The notes: generated by a model from the letters alone, not told the origin. DNA of 64,000 bases from Enterobacter quasihormaechei (GCF_004331385.1 NZ_SJON01000011.1:1-64000), one strand, 5' to 3'. Positions 43,378 to 56,530 are shown, counted from the first letter of the stretch. Made by a program: numbers and translations.

Positions 43378-43625
43378 TGCGACAACCTCATGCTCAAGAG
43401 ACAAAAAATTTGCGTAATTTTACTACAGCTGAATCGATAAAATAGCCGCAGAAGATCAAAGAAAGCGTGGAGGCAAGGCCGTTCTCGGGCCATTTTGAGG
43501 CTTTTTTTTCGTGGCATGCCGCAGAAAATAGATTAGCTTTATGTCGCTGGCTGTATTTGCCACAGCGCACAGGTATACTCCTGTCCTGGTTTTTTTAATC
43601 ACTTAGTCGGGAGTTGTTACCCCCC

Positions 43626-44057
43626 ATGCAAGAAATTATGCAATTCGTTAGCCGCCACCCGGTTCTGAGCATCGCGTGGATTGGCCTGCTGGTCGCTGTA
43701 CTGTTCACCACATTTAAGGGACTGACGTCTAAAATTAAGGTGATCACCCGCGGTGAAGCGACACGTCTGATCAACAAAGAGGACGCCGTTGTGGTTGATC
43801 TGCGTCAGCGCGACGATTTCCGCAAGGGCCATATCGCAGGTGCTATCAACCTGCTGCCAGCGGAAATCAAAGCGAACAACATTGGTGAGCTGGAGAAGCA
43901 TAAAGCCCAGCCGATTATCGTTGTTGACGGCACAGGCATGCAGGCGCAGGAATCTGCCAACGCACTGCATAAAGCAGGCTTTGAAAACGTAACGGTGCTG
44001 AAAGAAGGCATCTCCGGCTGGAGCGGGGAGAATCTTCCTTTAGTGCGCGGTAAATAA
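43626..44057 (+). CDS. yibN: Membrane-anchored rhodanese-like protein YibN
   Basis: Protein of 143 residues from the ATG at 43626. One N-terminal transmembrane segment ([18 protein letters not shown], about 13-30) precedes a cytoplasmic rhodanese domain ([22 protein letters not shown] to LKEGISGW). The catalytic cysteine position is Asp101 ([11 protein letters not shown]), so sulfur transfer is unlikely. E. coli YibN has been reported near membrane-protein insertion factors. It heads yibN-grxC-secB-gpsA-cysE, all on the plus strand with short gaps. Confidence 0.93.
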   Translation: MQEIMQFVSRHPVLSIAWIGLLVAVLFTTFKGLTSKIKVITRGEATRLINKEDAVVVDLRQRDDFRKGHIAGAINLLPAEIKANNIGELEKHKAQPIIVVDGTGMQAQESANALHKAGFENVTVLKEGISGWSGENLPLVRGK

Positions 44058-44068
44058 GGAGTTAAGTG

Positions 44069-44320
44069 ATGGCCAATATTGAGATCTACACCAAAGCAAC
44101 GTGCCCGTTCTGCCACCGAGCGAAAGCGCTGCTGTCCAGCAAAGGCGTAACGTTCAAGGAACTGCCGATCGATGGTGACGCGATTAAACGCGAAGAGATG
44201 ATCCAACGCAGTGGTCGCACAACGGTTCCACAGATTTTTATTGATGCGCAGCACATTGGCGGCTGTGATGACTTGTATGCGCTCGACGCCCGCGGTGGAC
44301 TCGATCCGCTGCTGAGCTAG
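44069..44320 (+). CDS. grxC: Glutaredoxin 3
   Basis: Protein of 83 residues from the ATG at 44069, the E. coli start (a GTG one codon before is possible). A glutathione-dependent disulfide reductase of the cytoplasm. The active site at 12-15 is CPFC; E. coli Grx3 has CPYC. The TVPQIFI cis-proline and GGCDDLYAL glutathione-binding pieces are intact. It lies between yibN and secB in the conserved order. Confidence 0.95.
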   Translation: MANIEIYTKATCPFCHRAKALLSSKGVTFKELPIDGDAIKREEMIQRSGRTTVPQIFIDAQHIGGCDDLYALDARGGLDPLLS

Positions 44321-44351
44321 AGACTTTAGGACAATTAAAAAGGGTTTTTCC

Positions 44352-44819
44352 ATGTCAGAACAAAACAACACCGAGATGACTTTCCAGATCCAGCGCATCT
44401 ACACCAAGGATGTCTCTTTCGAAGCGCCAAACGCGCCGCACGTTTTCCAGAAAGACTGGCAGCCAGAGGTTAAACTTGATCTGGATACCGCATCCACCCA
44501 GCTGGCGGATGACGTGTATGAAGTCGTACTGCGTGTCACCGTGACCGCCTCTCTGGGCGAAGAAACTGCATTCCTGTGCGAAGTACAGCAGGGCGGTATC
44601 TTCTCCATCGGCGGCATCGAAGGCAACCAGATGGCGCATTGCCTGGGTGCATACTGCCCGAACATCCTGTTCCCGTATGCGCGTGAATGCATCACCAGCC
44701 TGGTTTCTCGCGGTACATTCCCGCAACTGAACCTTGCGCCAGTTAACTTTGATGCGCTGTTCATGAACTATTTGCAGCAGCAGGCTGGCGAAGGTGCCGA
44801 ACAACATCAGGATGCCTGA
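44352..44819 (+). CDS. secB: Protein-export chaperone SecB
   Basis: Protein of 155 residues, full length. It keeps preproteins unfolded and delivers them to SecA; it works as a tetramer in the cytoplasm. Conserved pieces are [19 protein letters not shown] at the start, [14 protein letters not shown], and [19 protein letters not shown]. Its TGA overlaps the gpsA ATG (TGATG), so translation is coupled, as in E. coli. Confidence 0.97.
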   Translation: MSEQNNTEMTFQIQRIYTKDVSFEAPNAPHVFQKDWQPEVKLDLDTASTQLADDVYEVVLRVTVTASLGEETAFLCEVQQGGIFSIGGIEGNQMAHCLGAYCPNILFPYARECITSLVSRGTFPQLNLAPVNFDALFMNYLQQQAGEGAEQHQDA

Positions 44820-45838
44820 TGAGCACTGTTAATGCGTCAATGACTGTGATCGGTGCCGGCTCTTACGGCACCGCTCTTGCCATCACGCTGGCAAGAAATG
44901 GTCACGACGTGGTCCTGTGGGGCCACGATCCAAAACATATCGCGACGTTGCAACACGACCGCTGCAACGTGGCGTTTCTCCCGGACGTTCCGTTCCCTGA
45001 CTCTCTCTATCTGGAAAGCGACCTCGCGACCGCGCTGGCGGCCAGCCGCAATATTCTGATTGTGGTGCCGAGCCATGTGTTTGGCGAAGTCCTGCGTCAG
45101 ATTAAGCCGCTGATGCGCGCGGATGCGCGTATTGTGTGGGCGACGAAGGGGCTGGAAGCCGAAACCGGACGTCTGTTGCAGGACGTTGCCCGCGAAGCGC
45201 TGGGAACGGCGATCCCGCTGGCGGTGATCTCCGGGCCGACGTTTGCTAAAGAGCTGGCTGCCGGTCTGCCGACGGCGATCTCGCTGGCGTCCACCGACCA
45301 GGCATTTTCCGACGATCTTCAGCAACTGCTGCACTGCGGCAAGAGCTTCCGCGTCTACAGCAACCCTGATTTTATCGGCGTACAGCTGGGCGGTGCGGTG
45401 AAGAACGTCATTGCCATCGGGGCCGGGATGTCTGACGGCATCGGTTTCGGCGCGAATGCGCGTACGGCGCTGATCACCCGTGGTCTGACCGAAATGTCCC
45501 GTCTGGGCGAAGCGCTGGGTGCCGATCCGGCCACCTTTATGGGGATGGCTGGGCTGGGCGACCTGGTGCTGACCTGCACCGACAACCAGTCGCGTAACCG
45601 CCGCTTTGGCATGATGCTCGGACAGGGCAGCGATGTAAAAAGCGCGCAGGAGAAGATTGGTCAGGTGGTTGAAGGCTATCGCAATACCAAAGAAGTCCGC
45701 GAATTGGCGCACCGTTTCGGTGTCGAAATGCCAATAACCGAGGAAATTTATCAGGTATTGTATTGCGGAAAAAATGCGCGCGAGGCAGCATTGACCCTAT
45801 TAGGTCGTGCGCGCAAGGACGAGCGCAGCAGCAATTAG
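44819..45838 (+). CDS. gpsA: Glycerol-3-phosphate dehydrogenase [NAD(P)+]
   Basis: Protein of 339 residues that makes sn-glycerol-3-phosphate from dihydroxyacetone phosphate for phospholipid synthesis. The Rossmann motif [13 protein letters not shown] starts at about residue 11. The catalytic lysine region is [16 protein letters not shown], and GLGDLVLTC follows. It starts on the secB stop and is followed 75 bp later by cysE, the E. coli arrangement. Confidence 0.97.
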   Translation: MSTVNASMTVIGAGSYGTALAITLARNGHDVVLWGHDPKHIATLQHDRCNVAFLPDVPFPDSLYLESDLATALAASRNILIVVPSHVFGEVLRQIKPLMRADARIVWATKGLEAETGRLLQDVAREALGTAIPLAVISGPTFAKELAAGLPTAISLASTDQAFSDDLQQLLHCGKSFRVYSNPDFIGVQLGGAVKNVIAIGAGMSDGIGFGANARTALITRGLTEMSRLGEALGADPATFMGMAGLGDLVLTCTDNQSRNRRFGMMLGQGSDVKSAQEKIGQVVEGYRNTKEVRELAHRFGVEMPITEEIYQVLYCGKNAREAALTLLGRARKDERSSN

Positions 45839-45913
45839 CCGGGAAGTATCGTCACCTGAATGACCCAGCCAGCGCAGAACTGGCTGGTCATTAACTATCG
45901 TCTGGAGCAAGCA

Positions 45914-46735
45914 ATGCCGTGTGAAGAACTGGATATCGTCTGGAATAATATTAAAGCCGAAGCCCGCGCTTTGGCCGACTGTGAGCCTATGCTGGCCAGT
46001 TTCTATCACGCGACGCTACTCAAGCACGAAAACCTCGGCAGCGCCCTGAGCTATATGCTCGCCAATAAGCTGGCTTCCTCCATCATGCCTGCTATCGCCA
46101 TTCGTGAGGTGGTGGAAGAGGCCTACGCCGCCGACCCGGAAATGATCGCCTCTGCCGCCTGCGACATTCAGGCCGTACGCACGCGCGATCCGGCGGTGGA
46201 TAAATACTCCACGCCGCTGCTGTATCTCAAAGGTTTTCACGCCTTACAGGCGTACCGCATCGGCCACTGGTTATGGAATGAGGGACGCCGCGCGCTGGCT
46301 ATCTTCCTGCAAAACCAGGTTTCCGTGACTTTCCAGGTCGATATTCACCCGGCGGCGAAAATTGGCCGCGGGATCATGCTCGATCACGCCACCGGCATTG
46401 TTGTCGGTGAAACGGCGGTGATTGAAGATGATGTGTCGATCCTGCAATCCGTTACGCTGGGCGGTACCGGTAAAACCAGCGGAGATCGCCATCCGAAAAT
46501 TCGTGAAGGGGTGATGATTGGCGCAGGCGCCAAAATCCTCGGCAATATTGAAGTCGGACGCGGCGCGAAGATTGGCGCGGGGTCGGTTGTGCTCCAGCCC
46601 GTACCGCCGCATACCACCGCCGCTGGCGTCCCGGCGCGCATCGTCGGTAAGCCAGACAGCGATAAACCGTCGATGGATATGGATCAGCACTTCAACGGTA
46701 TTCACCACACCTTCGAATACGGCGACGGCATTTAA
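45914..46735 (+). CDS. cysE: Serine acetyltransferase
   Basis: Protein of 273 residues from the ATG at 45914, preceded by GGAG; an in-frame extension of 18 codons was rejected. It acetylates serine with acetyl-CoA, the first step of cysteine synthesis, and is feedback-inhibited by cysteine. A helical N-terminal domain leads into a left-handed beta-helix of hexapeptide repeats (IHPAAKIGRGIMLDHATGIV, IGAGAKILGNIEVGRGAKIG). The C-terminal tail ends DGI, the peptide that binds CysK. In K-12 the next gene is trmL; here it is ppiC. Confidence 0.96.
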   Translation: MPCEELDIVWNNIKAEARALADCEPMLASFYHATLLKHENLGSALSYMLANKLASSIMPAIAIREVVEEAYAADPEMIASAACDIQAVRTRDPAVDKYSTPLLYLKGFHALQAYRIGHWLWNEGRRALAIFLQNQVSVTFQVDIHPAAKIGRGIMLDHATGIVVGETAVIEDDVSILQSVTLGGTGKTSGDRHPKIREGVMIGAGAKILGNIEVGRGAKIGAGSVVLQPVPPHTTAAGVPARIVGKPDSDKPSMDMDQHFNGIHHTFEYGDGI

Positions 46736-46753
46736 ACGCGGGAACAGCCAGAT

Positions 46754-46788
46754 AAAAAAAGCCCGGTGAGTCAATGCACCGGGCTTTT
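46754..46788. terminator. Bidirectional terminator between cysE and ppiC
   Basis: A run of A residues, AAGCCCGGTG, a short loop, CACCGGGCTT and T residues form a symmetric intrinsic terminator. It fits in the 55-bp gap between the convergent cysE and ppiC, serving both. It is also where the gene order departs from K-12. Confidence 0.93.
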
Positions 46789-46790
46789 GA

Positions 46791-49182
<2,392 letters not shown>

Positions 49183-49188
49183 CGGTTT

Positions 49189-49220
49189 GTAGGCCGGGTA
49201 AGGCGAAGCCGCCGCCCGGC
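49189..49220. repeat. REP element between rep and gppA
   Basis: GTAGGCCGGGTAAGGCGAAG continuing to CCCGGC, nearly identical to the REP units at 74-105 and 15973-16005. It lies between the stops of the convergent rep and gppA genes. Confidence 0.87.
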
Positions 49221-49233
49221 AGGCTTCAAAGGG

Positions 49234-50718
49234 TCACTTCACCTCAAGCGCCCAGTGCACATAGCTCTGCCACTGGAACTCCTGCTCAACCAGTTCTGCG
49301 CCAAGCGGGTGATTTTCAAGCCAGTTTTTCGGCAACGTCAGCGTCAGTTTCTCATCGTCTGCCACCAGCGTAATGTCTGGCAGCAAATCATCACGACGGC
49401 GGCTGGCAAACAGGATCGCCAGGCGTAGCAGACGACACAGATGCTCGGCCACGCGCGGCGGCACGGCGTTCTGCTGGTGAAGTGAAGAGAGATCGACGGC
49501 GTTGGTCTGGTTCAGCAGCAGGGTGGCCAGCAGCTTCTTCTGTGCGGGCGTATAGCCGGGTAAATCGAGATTTCGTACCAGCCAGGCCGCGTGCAGCGGT
49601 GCCTGCTTGTACTCCACGCTGAGACCAATTTCATGTAGCGCACAGGCGCTTAGCAACAGATCGCGGCTTAACGGTTCAATATCCCAGCTAGTTTTCACCT
49701 GATCGGCAAAAAGTGACGCCAGCTGACTTACTCTTTGCGCCTGGTCGGTATCAACAATAAAGCGTCGCTGAACGTTACGCAGCGTACGGCTACGGATGTC
49801 CTGATCGACCGACTGGTGCAGCATTCCGTAAACCAGACCTTCACGCAGCGCACCGCCTGCCAGCGTCATACACTGGATATTCAGCTCGGTGAAAATGGCA
49901 ATCAGGATGGCGAGCCCGCTTGGGAAAACCAGCGCGCGTTCGAGCGTCAGCCCCTCAATTTCAAGCTCTTCCAGGCGTCCACACTGGATGGCGCGCTGTT
50001 TAAGCTGCTGGAGCTTGGTAAGGGTGATCCGCTCGTCCATGCCCTGCGCCATCATGATTTCCTGCAACGCCTGAACGGTGCCGGAAGCCCCGACGCAGAC
50101 TTTCCAGCCGTGATAGCGCAACTCATCCATGACCGGGCGCAGGACTTCACGCGCCGCGTTTTCCGCCTCGTCGAAATTCTCTTTGGCAAGGTTTCGATCG
50201 GTAAAGTAGCGTTCCAGCCAGGTCACACAGCCCATCGACAGGCTAAAGAGCGAGGTCGCCTGTGCGCCTGTGCCCGTGACCAGTTCGGTACTGGCGCCAC
50301 CGATGTCCACCACCAGACGGCGATCGTCGCCACCGGTCGTGTGCGCCACGCCCTGATAAATCAGACGCGCTTCTTCTTCACCGCTGATGACCTGCACCGG
50401 ACAGCCCAGAATTTCCTGCGCTTTGGCAATGAAATCGCCAGCGTTAACCGCCAGACGAAGGGTCGCCGTGGCAACAACGCGAATTTGACTGAGCGGGATA
50501 TCCTGCAAACGTTCTGCAAACAGACGCAGGCACTGCCAGCCACGTTCCATGGCTTCAGGGGAGAGGTGGTTGTCGCTGCTCAGGCCCGCCGCGAGGCGGA
50601 CCTTGCGCTTAATGCGCGTCAGCGTTTGTATGCTTCCCGCCACCTCGCGCACAACCAGCATATGAAAACTGTTGGAGCCGAGATCTATTGCCGCATAGAG
50701 CGAGGTGGAGCTGAGCAT
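49234..50718 (-). CDS. gppA: Guanosine pentaphosphatase GppA
   Basis: Protein of 494 residues of the Ppx/GppA phosphatase family. It converts pppGpp to ppGpp and can act on polyphosphate-like substrates. The actin-like ATPase fold motifs are present: [16 protein letters not shown] near the start, [12 protein letters not shown] and [15 protein letters not shown]-terminal HD-like helical region begins near 310 ([11 protein letters not shown]). It lies six bases after rhlB. The pppGpp substrate pathway links it to spoT elsewhere in the window. Confidence 0.95.
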   Translation of the reverse strand: MLSSTSLYAAIDLGSNSFHMLVVREVAGSIQTLTRIKRKVRLAAGLSSDNHLSPEAMERGWQCLRLFAERLQDIPLSQIRVVATATLRLAVNAGDFIAKAQEILGCPVQVISGEEEARLIYQGVAHTTGGDDRRLVVDIGGASTELVTGTGAQATSLFSLSMGCVTWLERYFTDRNLAKENFDEAENAAREVLRPVMDELRYHGWKVCVGASGTVQALQEIMMAQGMDERITLTKLQQLKQRAIQCGRLEELEIEGLTLERALVFPSGLAILIAIFTELNIQCMTLAGGALREGLVYGMLHQSVDQDIRSRTLRNVQRRFIVDTDQAQRVSQLASLFADQVKTSWDIEPLSRDLLLSACALHEIGLSVEYKQAPLHAAWLVRNLDLPGYTPAQKKLLATLLLNQTNAVDLSSLHQQNAVPPRVAEHLCRLLRLAILFASRRRDDLLPDITLVADDEKLTLTLPKNWLENHPLGAELVEQEFQWQSYVHWALEVK

Positions 50719-50724
50719 ATTTTC

Positions 50725-51993
50725 TTAACCTGAACGACGACGGTTACGTGGTGCGCCGCCGGAACGACGCGGACCATTGCCGGGGCGTGGGCGGGTAAGG
50801 CGCTTAGGCGGCGGCAGTTCGCTTAACAGCGCGTCCGGATTGTATTTGCTCTGTGGAATAGAGTGACCGATGTAGGTCTCAATGGCCGGAAGATTCAGCG
50901 CATACTCTTCACACGCCAGGCTGATGGAGTGGCCGCTTGCGCCGGCACGACCGGTACGACCGATACGGTGTACATAGTCTTCACAGTCATCTGGCAGATC
51001 GTAGTTAAAGACGTGCGTCACGGCTGGAATGTGCAGGCCACGGGCCGCCACGTCGGTCGCGACCAGAATATCAAGATCGCCACGGGTAAATTCGTCAAGA
51101 ATGCGCAGGCGTTTTTTCTGCGCCACGTCGCCGGTCAGGAGACCTACGCGGTGACCATCTGCCGCCAGGTGGCCCCAGATATCTTCACAGCGATGTTTGG
51201 TGTTCGCAAAGATGATCGCGCGATCCGGCCACTCTTCTTCGATCAGCGTTTGCAGCAGGCGCATTTTCTCTTCATTAGAGGGATAGAAGAGCTCTTCTTT
51301 AATGCGGTGCCCGGTTTTCTGCTCCGGTTCCACTTCCACATACTCGGCGTTGTTCATCTGCTCGAAGGCGAGTTCACGCACGCGGTATGACAGGGTTGCG
51401 GAGAACAGCATGTTCAGACGCTGGTTTGCGGCAGGCATACGACGGAACAGCCAGCGGATATCTTTAATGAAGCCCAGATCGTACATGCGGTCTGCTTCAT
51501 CAAGCACGACAACCTGGATTGCGCCGAGGTTGATATGGTTCTGTTTGGCGTAGTCGATAAGACGGCCAGTGGTTCCAATCAGGATATCCACGCCGCTTTC
51601 CAGCACTTTCAGCTGTTTATCGTAGCCGTCGCCGCCATAGGCCAGGCCAAGCTTCAGGCCGGTGGCTTGCGCCAGTGGCTCAGCGTCTGCGTGGATCTGT
51701 ACCGCCAGTTCTCGCGTCGGGGCCATAATTAGCGCGCGCGGCTGGTTAACTTTGCGGTCTGCAATCGCTGGGTGAGAAAGTAAATAATGAAACGTTGACG
51801 TTAAAAACGCCATCGTTTTGCCAGTACCGGTTTGCGCCTGCCCTGCAACGTCGCGACCGGCCAGCGTCAGCGGCAGGGCGAGAGCCTGAATGGGCGTGCA
51901 GTTATGAAACCCTTTAGTTTCAAGGGCTTCGATCACCTTTGGGTGCAGGGCGAAGTCGGAAAACTTCTGTTCTGTTAAATGTGTTTTGCTCAT
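50725..51993 (-). CDS. rhlB: DEAD-box RNA helicase RhlB
   Basis: Protein of 422 residues (E. coli has 421). It unwinds structured RNA for the RNase E degradosome. Q motif around 16-37, Walker A AQTGTGKT at 53-60, PTRELA at 92-97, DEAD at 165-168, SAT and [10 protein letters not shown] are all present. The basic, arginine-rich tail ([17 protein letters not shown]) helps bind RNA and RNase E. It is divergent from trxA, as in E. coli. Confidence 0.96.
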   Translation of the reverse strand: MSKTHLTEQKFSDFALHPKVIEALETKGFHNCTPIQALALPLTLAGRDVAGQAQTGTGKTMAFLTSTFHYLLSHPAIADRKVNQPRALIMAPTRELAVQIHADAEPLAQATGLKLGLAYGGDGYDKQLKVLESGVDILIGTTGRLIDYAKQNHINLGAIQVVVLDEADRMYDLGFIKDIRWLFRRMPAANQRLNMLFSATLSYRVRELAFEQMNNAEYVEVEPEQKTGHRIKEELFYPSNEEKMRLLQTLIEEEWPDRAIIFANTKHRCEDIWGHLAADGHRVGLLTGDVAQKKRLRILDEFTRGDLDILVATDVAARGLHIPAVTHVFNYDLPDDCEDYVHRIGRTGRAGASGHSISLACEEYALNLPAIETYIGHSIPQSKYNPDALLSELPPPKRLTRPRPGNGPRRSGGAPRNRRRSG

Positions 51994-52137
51994 AGTGTGG
52001 TAGAATATCAGCTTACTATTGCTTTACGAAAGCGTATCCGGTGAAATAAAGTCAACCTTTAGTTGGTTAATGCGACATCAACACGTCGTTGGTGGTGACA
52101 AAACCAACGTACCAGGCTTATTCCTGTGGAGTTATAT

Positions 52138-52467
52138 ATGAGCGATAAAATTATTCACCTGACTGACGACAGTTTTGACACGGACGTACTTAAAGCTGAC
52201 GGGCTGATCCTCGTTGATTTCTGGGCTGAATGGTGTGGTCCTTGCAAAATGATCGCTCCGATTCTGGATGAAATCGCTGACGAATATCAGGGCAAACTGA
52301 CCGTTGCCAAGCTGAACATCGACCAGAACCCGGGCACCGCGCCAAAATACGGTATCCGTGGCATTCCGACCCTGCTGCTGTTCAAAAACGGTGACGTGGC
52401 GGCGACCAAAGTGGGCGCACTGTCCAAGGGTCAACTGAAAGAGTTCCTGGACGCTAATCTGGCGTAA
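52138..52467 (+). CDS. trxA: Thioredoxin 1
   Basis: Protein of 109 residues from the ATG at 52138; upstream in-frame residues are the untranslated leader. The main cytoplasmic disulfide reductase. The active site WCGPC places Cys at 33 and 36, with D27 and the cis-proline region [10 protein letters not shown] intact. TGGAG lies seven bases upstream. It precedes the rho leader by a 340-bp gap. Confidence 0.97.
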   Translation: MSDKIIHLTDDSFDTDVLKADGLILVDFWAEWCGPCKMIAPILDEIADEYQGKLTVAKLNIDQNPGTAPKYGIRGIPTLLLFKNGDVAATKVGALSKGQLKEFLDANLA

Positions 52468-52808
52468 GGTTTCTCAGCTGAGCGTTCAGAGCGCCTAATT
52501 AATGGCGAGCTCTGGACGCCCGGCTTTAGTCGTGCTAAGTTAGCTATGACTACGTTTTAAACATATCTTGTTGTTTGAATCTTGTTTTACCCGATACTTC
52601 CCGTTGTTAATGTAAACAGTGCGTGAAGTTGCTAGATTCCGGGCTTGTCACTCAATCCGTCTTGTCGTTTCAGTTCTGCGTTCTTTCCCTGTGACCAGAC
52701 AGCGAACAGACATGAGGTGATGGCCGCTAAACAGGCATGGATGACCCTGCCATACCATTCACAACATTAAGTTCGAGAATCACCCCGAGTTTAAGAACCC
52801 ACACCATT
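52468..52808 (+). promoter_or_regulatory. rho leader region (rhoL remnant inside)
   Basis: A 341-bp gap between trxA and rho. It contains the autoregulatory leader known from E. coli, where Rho terminates its own transcript early. Bases 52642-52680 encode GLSLNPSCRFSSA, the middle of E. coli RhoL, but a TAG at 52633 lies just before it and no ATG precedes it; a one-base difference downstream shifts the rest of the frame, which runs to a TAA at 52768. A TTG at 52645 is the only possible start. The DNA is conserved while the peptide is not. TTGTTT and TTAATGTAAAC in the upper part may belong to the promoter. Confidence 0.65.
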
Positions 52809-54068
52809 ATGAATCTTACCGAATTAAAGAATACGCCGGTTTCTGAGCTGATCACTCTCGGCGAAAATATGGGACTGGAAAACCAGGCTCGTATGCGCAA
52901 GCAGGACATCATTTTCGCCATCCTGAAGCAGCACGCTAAGAGTGGCGAAGATATCTTTGGCGACGGTGTGCTGGAGATACTGCAAGACGGATTTGGTTTC
53001 CTCCGCTCCGCAGACAGCTCCTACCTCGCCGGCCCTGACGACATCTACGTATCCCCTAGCCAAATCCGCCGTTTCAACCTCCGCACTGGTGACACCATTT
53101 CAGGTAAGATTCGTCCTCCTAAAGAGGGTGAACGCTACTTTGCGCTGTTGAAGGTTAACGAAGTTAACTACGACAAACCGGAAAACTCCCGCAATAAGAT
53201 CCTGTTCGAGAACTTAACGCCGCTGCACGCGAACTCTCGCCTGCGCATGGAGCGTGGTAACGGGTCTACTGAAGACTTAACCGCTCGTGTGCTGGATCTG
53301 GCATCGCCAATTGGTCGTGGTCAGCGTGGTCTGATTGTGGCACCGCCAAAAGCCGGTAAAACCATGCTGCTGCAAAACATTGCGCAGAGCATTGCTTACA
53401 ACCATCCAGACTGTGTGCTGATGGTGCTGCTGATTGACGAACGTCCGGAAGAAGTGACCGAGATGCAGCGTCTGGTGAAAGGTGAAGTGGTTGCGTCTAC
53501 CTTCGACGAACCGGCTTCTCGCCACGTTCAGGTTGCGGAAATGGTTATCGAGAAGGCGAAACGCCTGGTTGAACACAAAAAAGACGTGATCATCCTGCTC
53601 GACTCCATTACCCGTCTGGCACGTGCCTACAACACCGTGGTGCCGGCTTCCGGTAAAGTACTGACCGGTGGTGTGGACGCCAACGCCCTGCACCGTCCGA
53701 AGCGTTTCTTCGGTGCGGCGCGTAACGTGGAAGAGGGCGGTAGCCTGACCATTATCGCGACGGCGCTGATCGATACCGGCTCCAAAATGGACGAAGTTAT
53801 CTACGAAGAGTTTAAAGGTACAGGCAACATGGAACTGCACCTTTCTCGTAAGATCGCAGAGAAACGCGTCTTCCCGGCCATCGACTACAACCGTTCCGGT
53901 ACCCGTAAAGAAGAGCTGCTTACCACTCAGGAAGAGCTCCAGAAAATGTGGATCCTGCGCAAAATCATCCATCCAATGGGCGAAATCGACGCAATGGAAT
54001 TCCTCATTAACAAACTGGCGATGACCAAAACGAACGACGATTTCTTCGACATGATGAAACGCTCGTAA
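52809..54068 (+). CDS. rho: Transcription termination factor Rho
   Basis: Protein of 419 residues from the ATG at 52809, the E. coli length; an upstream frame was rejected. A hexameric RNA-dependent ATPase that ends many transcripts. The RNA-binding N-terminal domain is present ([32 protein letters not shown]). Walker A is APPKAGKT at about 178-185 with K184, Walker B is [14 protein letters not shown], and the R-loop ([14 protein letters not shown]) is intact. It is followed by a strong terminator. Confidence 0.98.
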   Translation: MNLTELKNTPVSELITLGENMGLENQARMRKQDIIFAILKQHAKSGEDIFGDGVLEILQDGFGFLRSADSSYLAGPDDIYVSPSQIRRFNLRTGDTISGKIRPPKEGERYFALLKVNEVNYDKPENSRNKILFENLTPLHANSRLRMERGNGSTEDLTARVLDLASPIGRGQRGLIVAPPKAGKTMLLQNIAQSIAYNHPDCVLMVLLIDERPEEVTEMQRLVKGEVVASTFDEPASRHVQVAEMVIEKAKRLVEHKKDVIILLDSITRLARAYNTVVPASGKVLTGGVDANALHRPKRFFGAARNVEEGGSLTIIATALIDTGSKMDEVIYEEFKGTGNMELHLSRKIAEKRVFPAIDYNRSGTRKEELLTTQEELQKMWILRKIIHPMGEIDAMEFLINKLAMTKTNDDFFDMMKRS

Positions 54069-54084
54069 CGCAAATAATCCCAGT

Positions 54085-54113
54085 AAACGCCACGTTTTTA
54101 CGTGGCGTTTTTT
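54085..54113 (+). terminator. Intrinsic terminator after rho
   Basis: AAACGCCACG pairs with CGTGGCGTTT around a short T-rich loop, followed by T residues to 54113. The 195 bp from here to wecA hold the ECA operon promoter region; no other clear element was seen. Confidence 0.92.
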
Positions 54114-54310
54114 ATTTATGGACTATACGCTATTACCACACACTCCCAATTTAGACCTGTCGGTGCGACAATAAGAAGGTTTGCACAGTCAAAGAAATAA
54201 TTGATTGAAAAACATACAAAGGGAGTTGTGAGAAGCCATCTTTAATCCTTCTGAGGCAGGGGCTTCATGGTTATACTTCCGGGACTAACATTTGTTGAGA
54301 GCAATCCATT

Positions 54311-55414
54311 GTGAATCTACTCACTGCAGTAACTGAGCTGATCAGTATTTTTTTATTCACAACCTGTTTTTTGTTCATTGCGCGCAAGGTAGCAAAAAGA
54401 ATTGGGTTAGTGGACAAACCGAACTTCCGTAAACGTCATCAGGGGCTTATTCCACTGGTGGGCGGCATTTCGGTATACGCAGGCATCTGTTTCACATTCG
54501 GGATCGCGGATTACTATATCCCCCATGCCGCACTCTATCTGGCGTGTGCCGGTGTGCTGGTACTGGTCGGCGCCCTTGACGACCGTTTTGATATCAGCGT
54601 GAAGTTTCGCGCGACGGTACAGGCGGCTATCGGCATCATTATGATGGTGGTGGGCGGTCTCTATCTCAGAAGTCTGGGCTACGTGTTTGGTCCCTGGGAG
54701 CTGGTGCTTGGGCCATTCGGCTTCTTCCTGACGCTGTTTGCCGTTTGGGCGGCCATCAACGCCTTTAACATGGTTGACGGTATAGACGGCCTGCTCGGTG
54801 GGCTGTCCTCTGTTTCATTTGGCGCTATCGGCATCATTTTATGGTTTGACGGCCAGTACAGCCTGTCAATGTGGTGCTTTGCCATGATTGCCGCCATCCT
54901 GCCTTATATCTGCCTGAACCTGGGTGTGTTAGGGCGTCGCTATAAAGTGTTTATGGGCGATGCGGGCAGTACCCTGATTGGCTTTACGGTGATCTGGGTC
55001 CTGCTGGAGACCACCCAGGGCAAAACTCACCCGATAAGTCCGGTAACGGCTCTGTGGATTATCGCCATCCCGCTGATGGACATGGTCGCCATTATGTACC
55101 GCCGTCTGCGTAAAGGGATGAGCCCGTTCTCTCCCGATCGCCAGCATATTCATCATCTGATTATGCGTGCTGGCTTCACGTCTCGTCAGGCATTTGTGCT
55201 GATTACGCTTGCGGCTGCTATTCTGGCTGCGATTGGCGTTGCCGCGGAATACGCACATTTCATTCCTGAATGGGTAATGTTGGTATTATTCTTGCTAGCA
55301 TTTTTCATGTACGGTTACTGCATTAAGCGTGCATGGAAAGTCGCGCGTTTTATTAAACGTTTAAAACGCAGGATGCGTCGGAACAGTGGCAAAAACACAA
55401 CATTAACTAAGTAA
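54311..55414 (+). CDS. wecA: UDP-GlcNAc:undecaprenyl-phosphate GlcNAc-1-phosphate transferase WecA
   Basis: Protein of 367 residues starting with GTG, as in E. coli. This integral inner-membrane enzyme with about 11 segments starts ECA (and often O-antigen) assembly by making undecaprenyl-PP-GlcNAc. Conserved aspartate motifs are ALDDRFD at about 93-99 and NMVDGIDGLLGG at about 154-165. The C-terminal HIHH motif (RQHIHHLIMRAGF) and a basic tail follow. It is the first gene of the ECA operon. Confidence 0.96.
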   Translation: MNLLTAVTELISIFLFTTCFLFIARKVAKRIGLVDKPNFRKRHQGLIPLVGGISVYAGICFTFGIADYYIPHAALYLACAGVLVLVGALDDRFDISVKFRATVQAAIGIIMMVVGGLYLRSLGYVFGPWELVLGPFGFFLTLFAVWAAINAFNMVDGIDGLLGGLSSVSFGAIGIILWFDGQYSLSMWCFAMIAAILPYICLNLGVLGRRYKVFMGDAGSTLIGFTVIWVLLETTQGKTHPISPVTALWIIAIPLMDMVAIMYRRLRKGMSPFSPDRQHIHHLIMRAGFTSRQAFVLITLAAAILAAIGVAAEYAHFIPEWVMLVLFLLAFFMYGYCIKRAWKVARFIKRLKRRMRRNSGKNTTLTK

Positions 55415-55427
55415 AACCGGGACTATG

Positions 55428-56474
55428 ATGACTCAACCGTTGGCGGGAGCGAAATCAGTGGGCACTGAGAACGAGCTGGATATTCGTGGTTTGTTTCGAG
55501 TGTTATGGCAAGGCAAACTGTGGATTGTGGGTATTGCATTGGGGTTCGCACTGTTAGCGCTTGCCTACACCTTCTTTGCAAAACAAGAGTGGAGCGCCAC
55601 GGCAATTACAGACCGACCAACGGTGAATATGCTTGGAGGCTACTACTCCCAGCAGCAATTCCTGCGTAATCTTGATATCAAGGCCAATCTGGCGACCCCG
55701 GATCAGGCCTCGGTGATGGATGAATCCTACAAAGAGTTTGTGATGCAGCTGGCGTCGTGGGATACACGTCGCGATTTCTGGTCCCAGACGGACTACTACA
55801 AGCAGCGCATGGTCGGGAACAGCAAAGCGGATGCCGCGCTGCTGGATGATTTAATTAATAACATTCAGTTTATGCCTGGCGATATGCTCCGTAATGTTAG
55901 CGACAGCGTGAAGCTGATTGCGGAAACGGCGCCGGACGCCAATAACCTGCTGCGTCAGTACGTTGCTTTTGCCAGCCAGCGCGCAGCAAGCCATCTGAAT
56001 GACGAGCTGAAAGGCGCCTGGGCGGCACGTACAATCCAGATGAAGGCGCAGGTAAAACGTCAGGAAGAGGTCGCAAAGGCCATCTTCGCGCGACGCGTGC
56101 ATAATATTGAGCAGGCGCTGAAGATTGCTGAACAGCACAATATTTCCCGTAGCGAAACGGATGTTCCGGCTGACGAACTCCCGGATTCAGAAATGTTCCT
56201 CCTGGGTCGCCCAATGCTTCAGGCACGTCTGGAAAATATCCAGGCGGTTGGCCCTGACTTTGACCTTGATTACGACCAAAACCGCGCCATGCTCAATACG
56301 CTCAACGTCGGTCCAACGCTGGACCCGCGTTTTCAGACCTATCGTTATTTGAGAACGCCTGAAGAGCCTGTAAAACGCGATAGTCCGCGTCGCGCCTTCC
56401 TGATGATCATGTGGGGGATTGTGGGCGCACTGACTGGCGCTGGCGTAGCGTTATTGCGTCGCCGCACAAACTAA
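55428..56474 (+). CDS. wzzE: ECA chain-length regulator WzzE
   Basis: Protein of 348 residues from the second of two adjacent ATGs (55428), matching E. coli. A polysaccharide co-polymerase that sets ECA chain length. Transmembrane segments lie near 30-50 (LWIVGIALGFALLALAYTFF) and near the C-terminus (AFLMIMWGIVGALTGAGVALL), bracketing a long periplasmic coiled-coil domain. The Pro/Gly-rich RTPEEPVKRDSPRRAF sits before the second segment. Confidence 0.95.
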   Translation: MTQPLAGAKSVGTENELDIRGLFRVLWQGKLWIVGIALGFALLALAYTFFAKQEWSATAITDRPTVNMLGGYYSQQQFLRNLDIKANLATPDQASVMDESYKEFVMQLASWDTRRDFWSQTDYYKQRMVGNSKADAALLDDLINNIQFMPGDMLRNVSDSVKLIAETAPDANNLLRQYVAFASQRAASHLNDELKGAWAARTIQMKAQVKRQEEVAKAIFARRVHNIEQALKIAEQHNISRSETDVPADELPDSEMFLLGRPMLQARLENIQAVGPDFDLDYDQNRAMLNTLNVGPTLDPRFQTYRYLRTPEEPVKRDSPRRAFLMIMWGIVGALTGAGVALLRRRTN

Positions 56475-56530
56475 GAACGCCGTCTACGATGAAGGCTGCG
56501 GCCTTCATCGTCTAATCGAAGAGAATCGAT

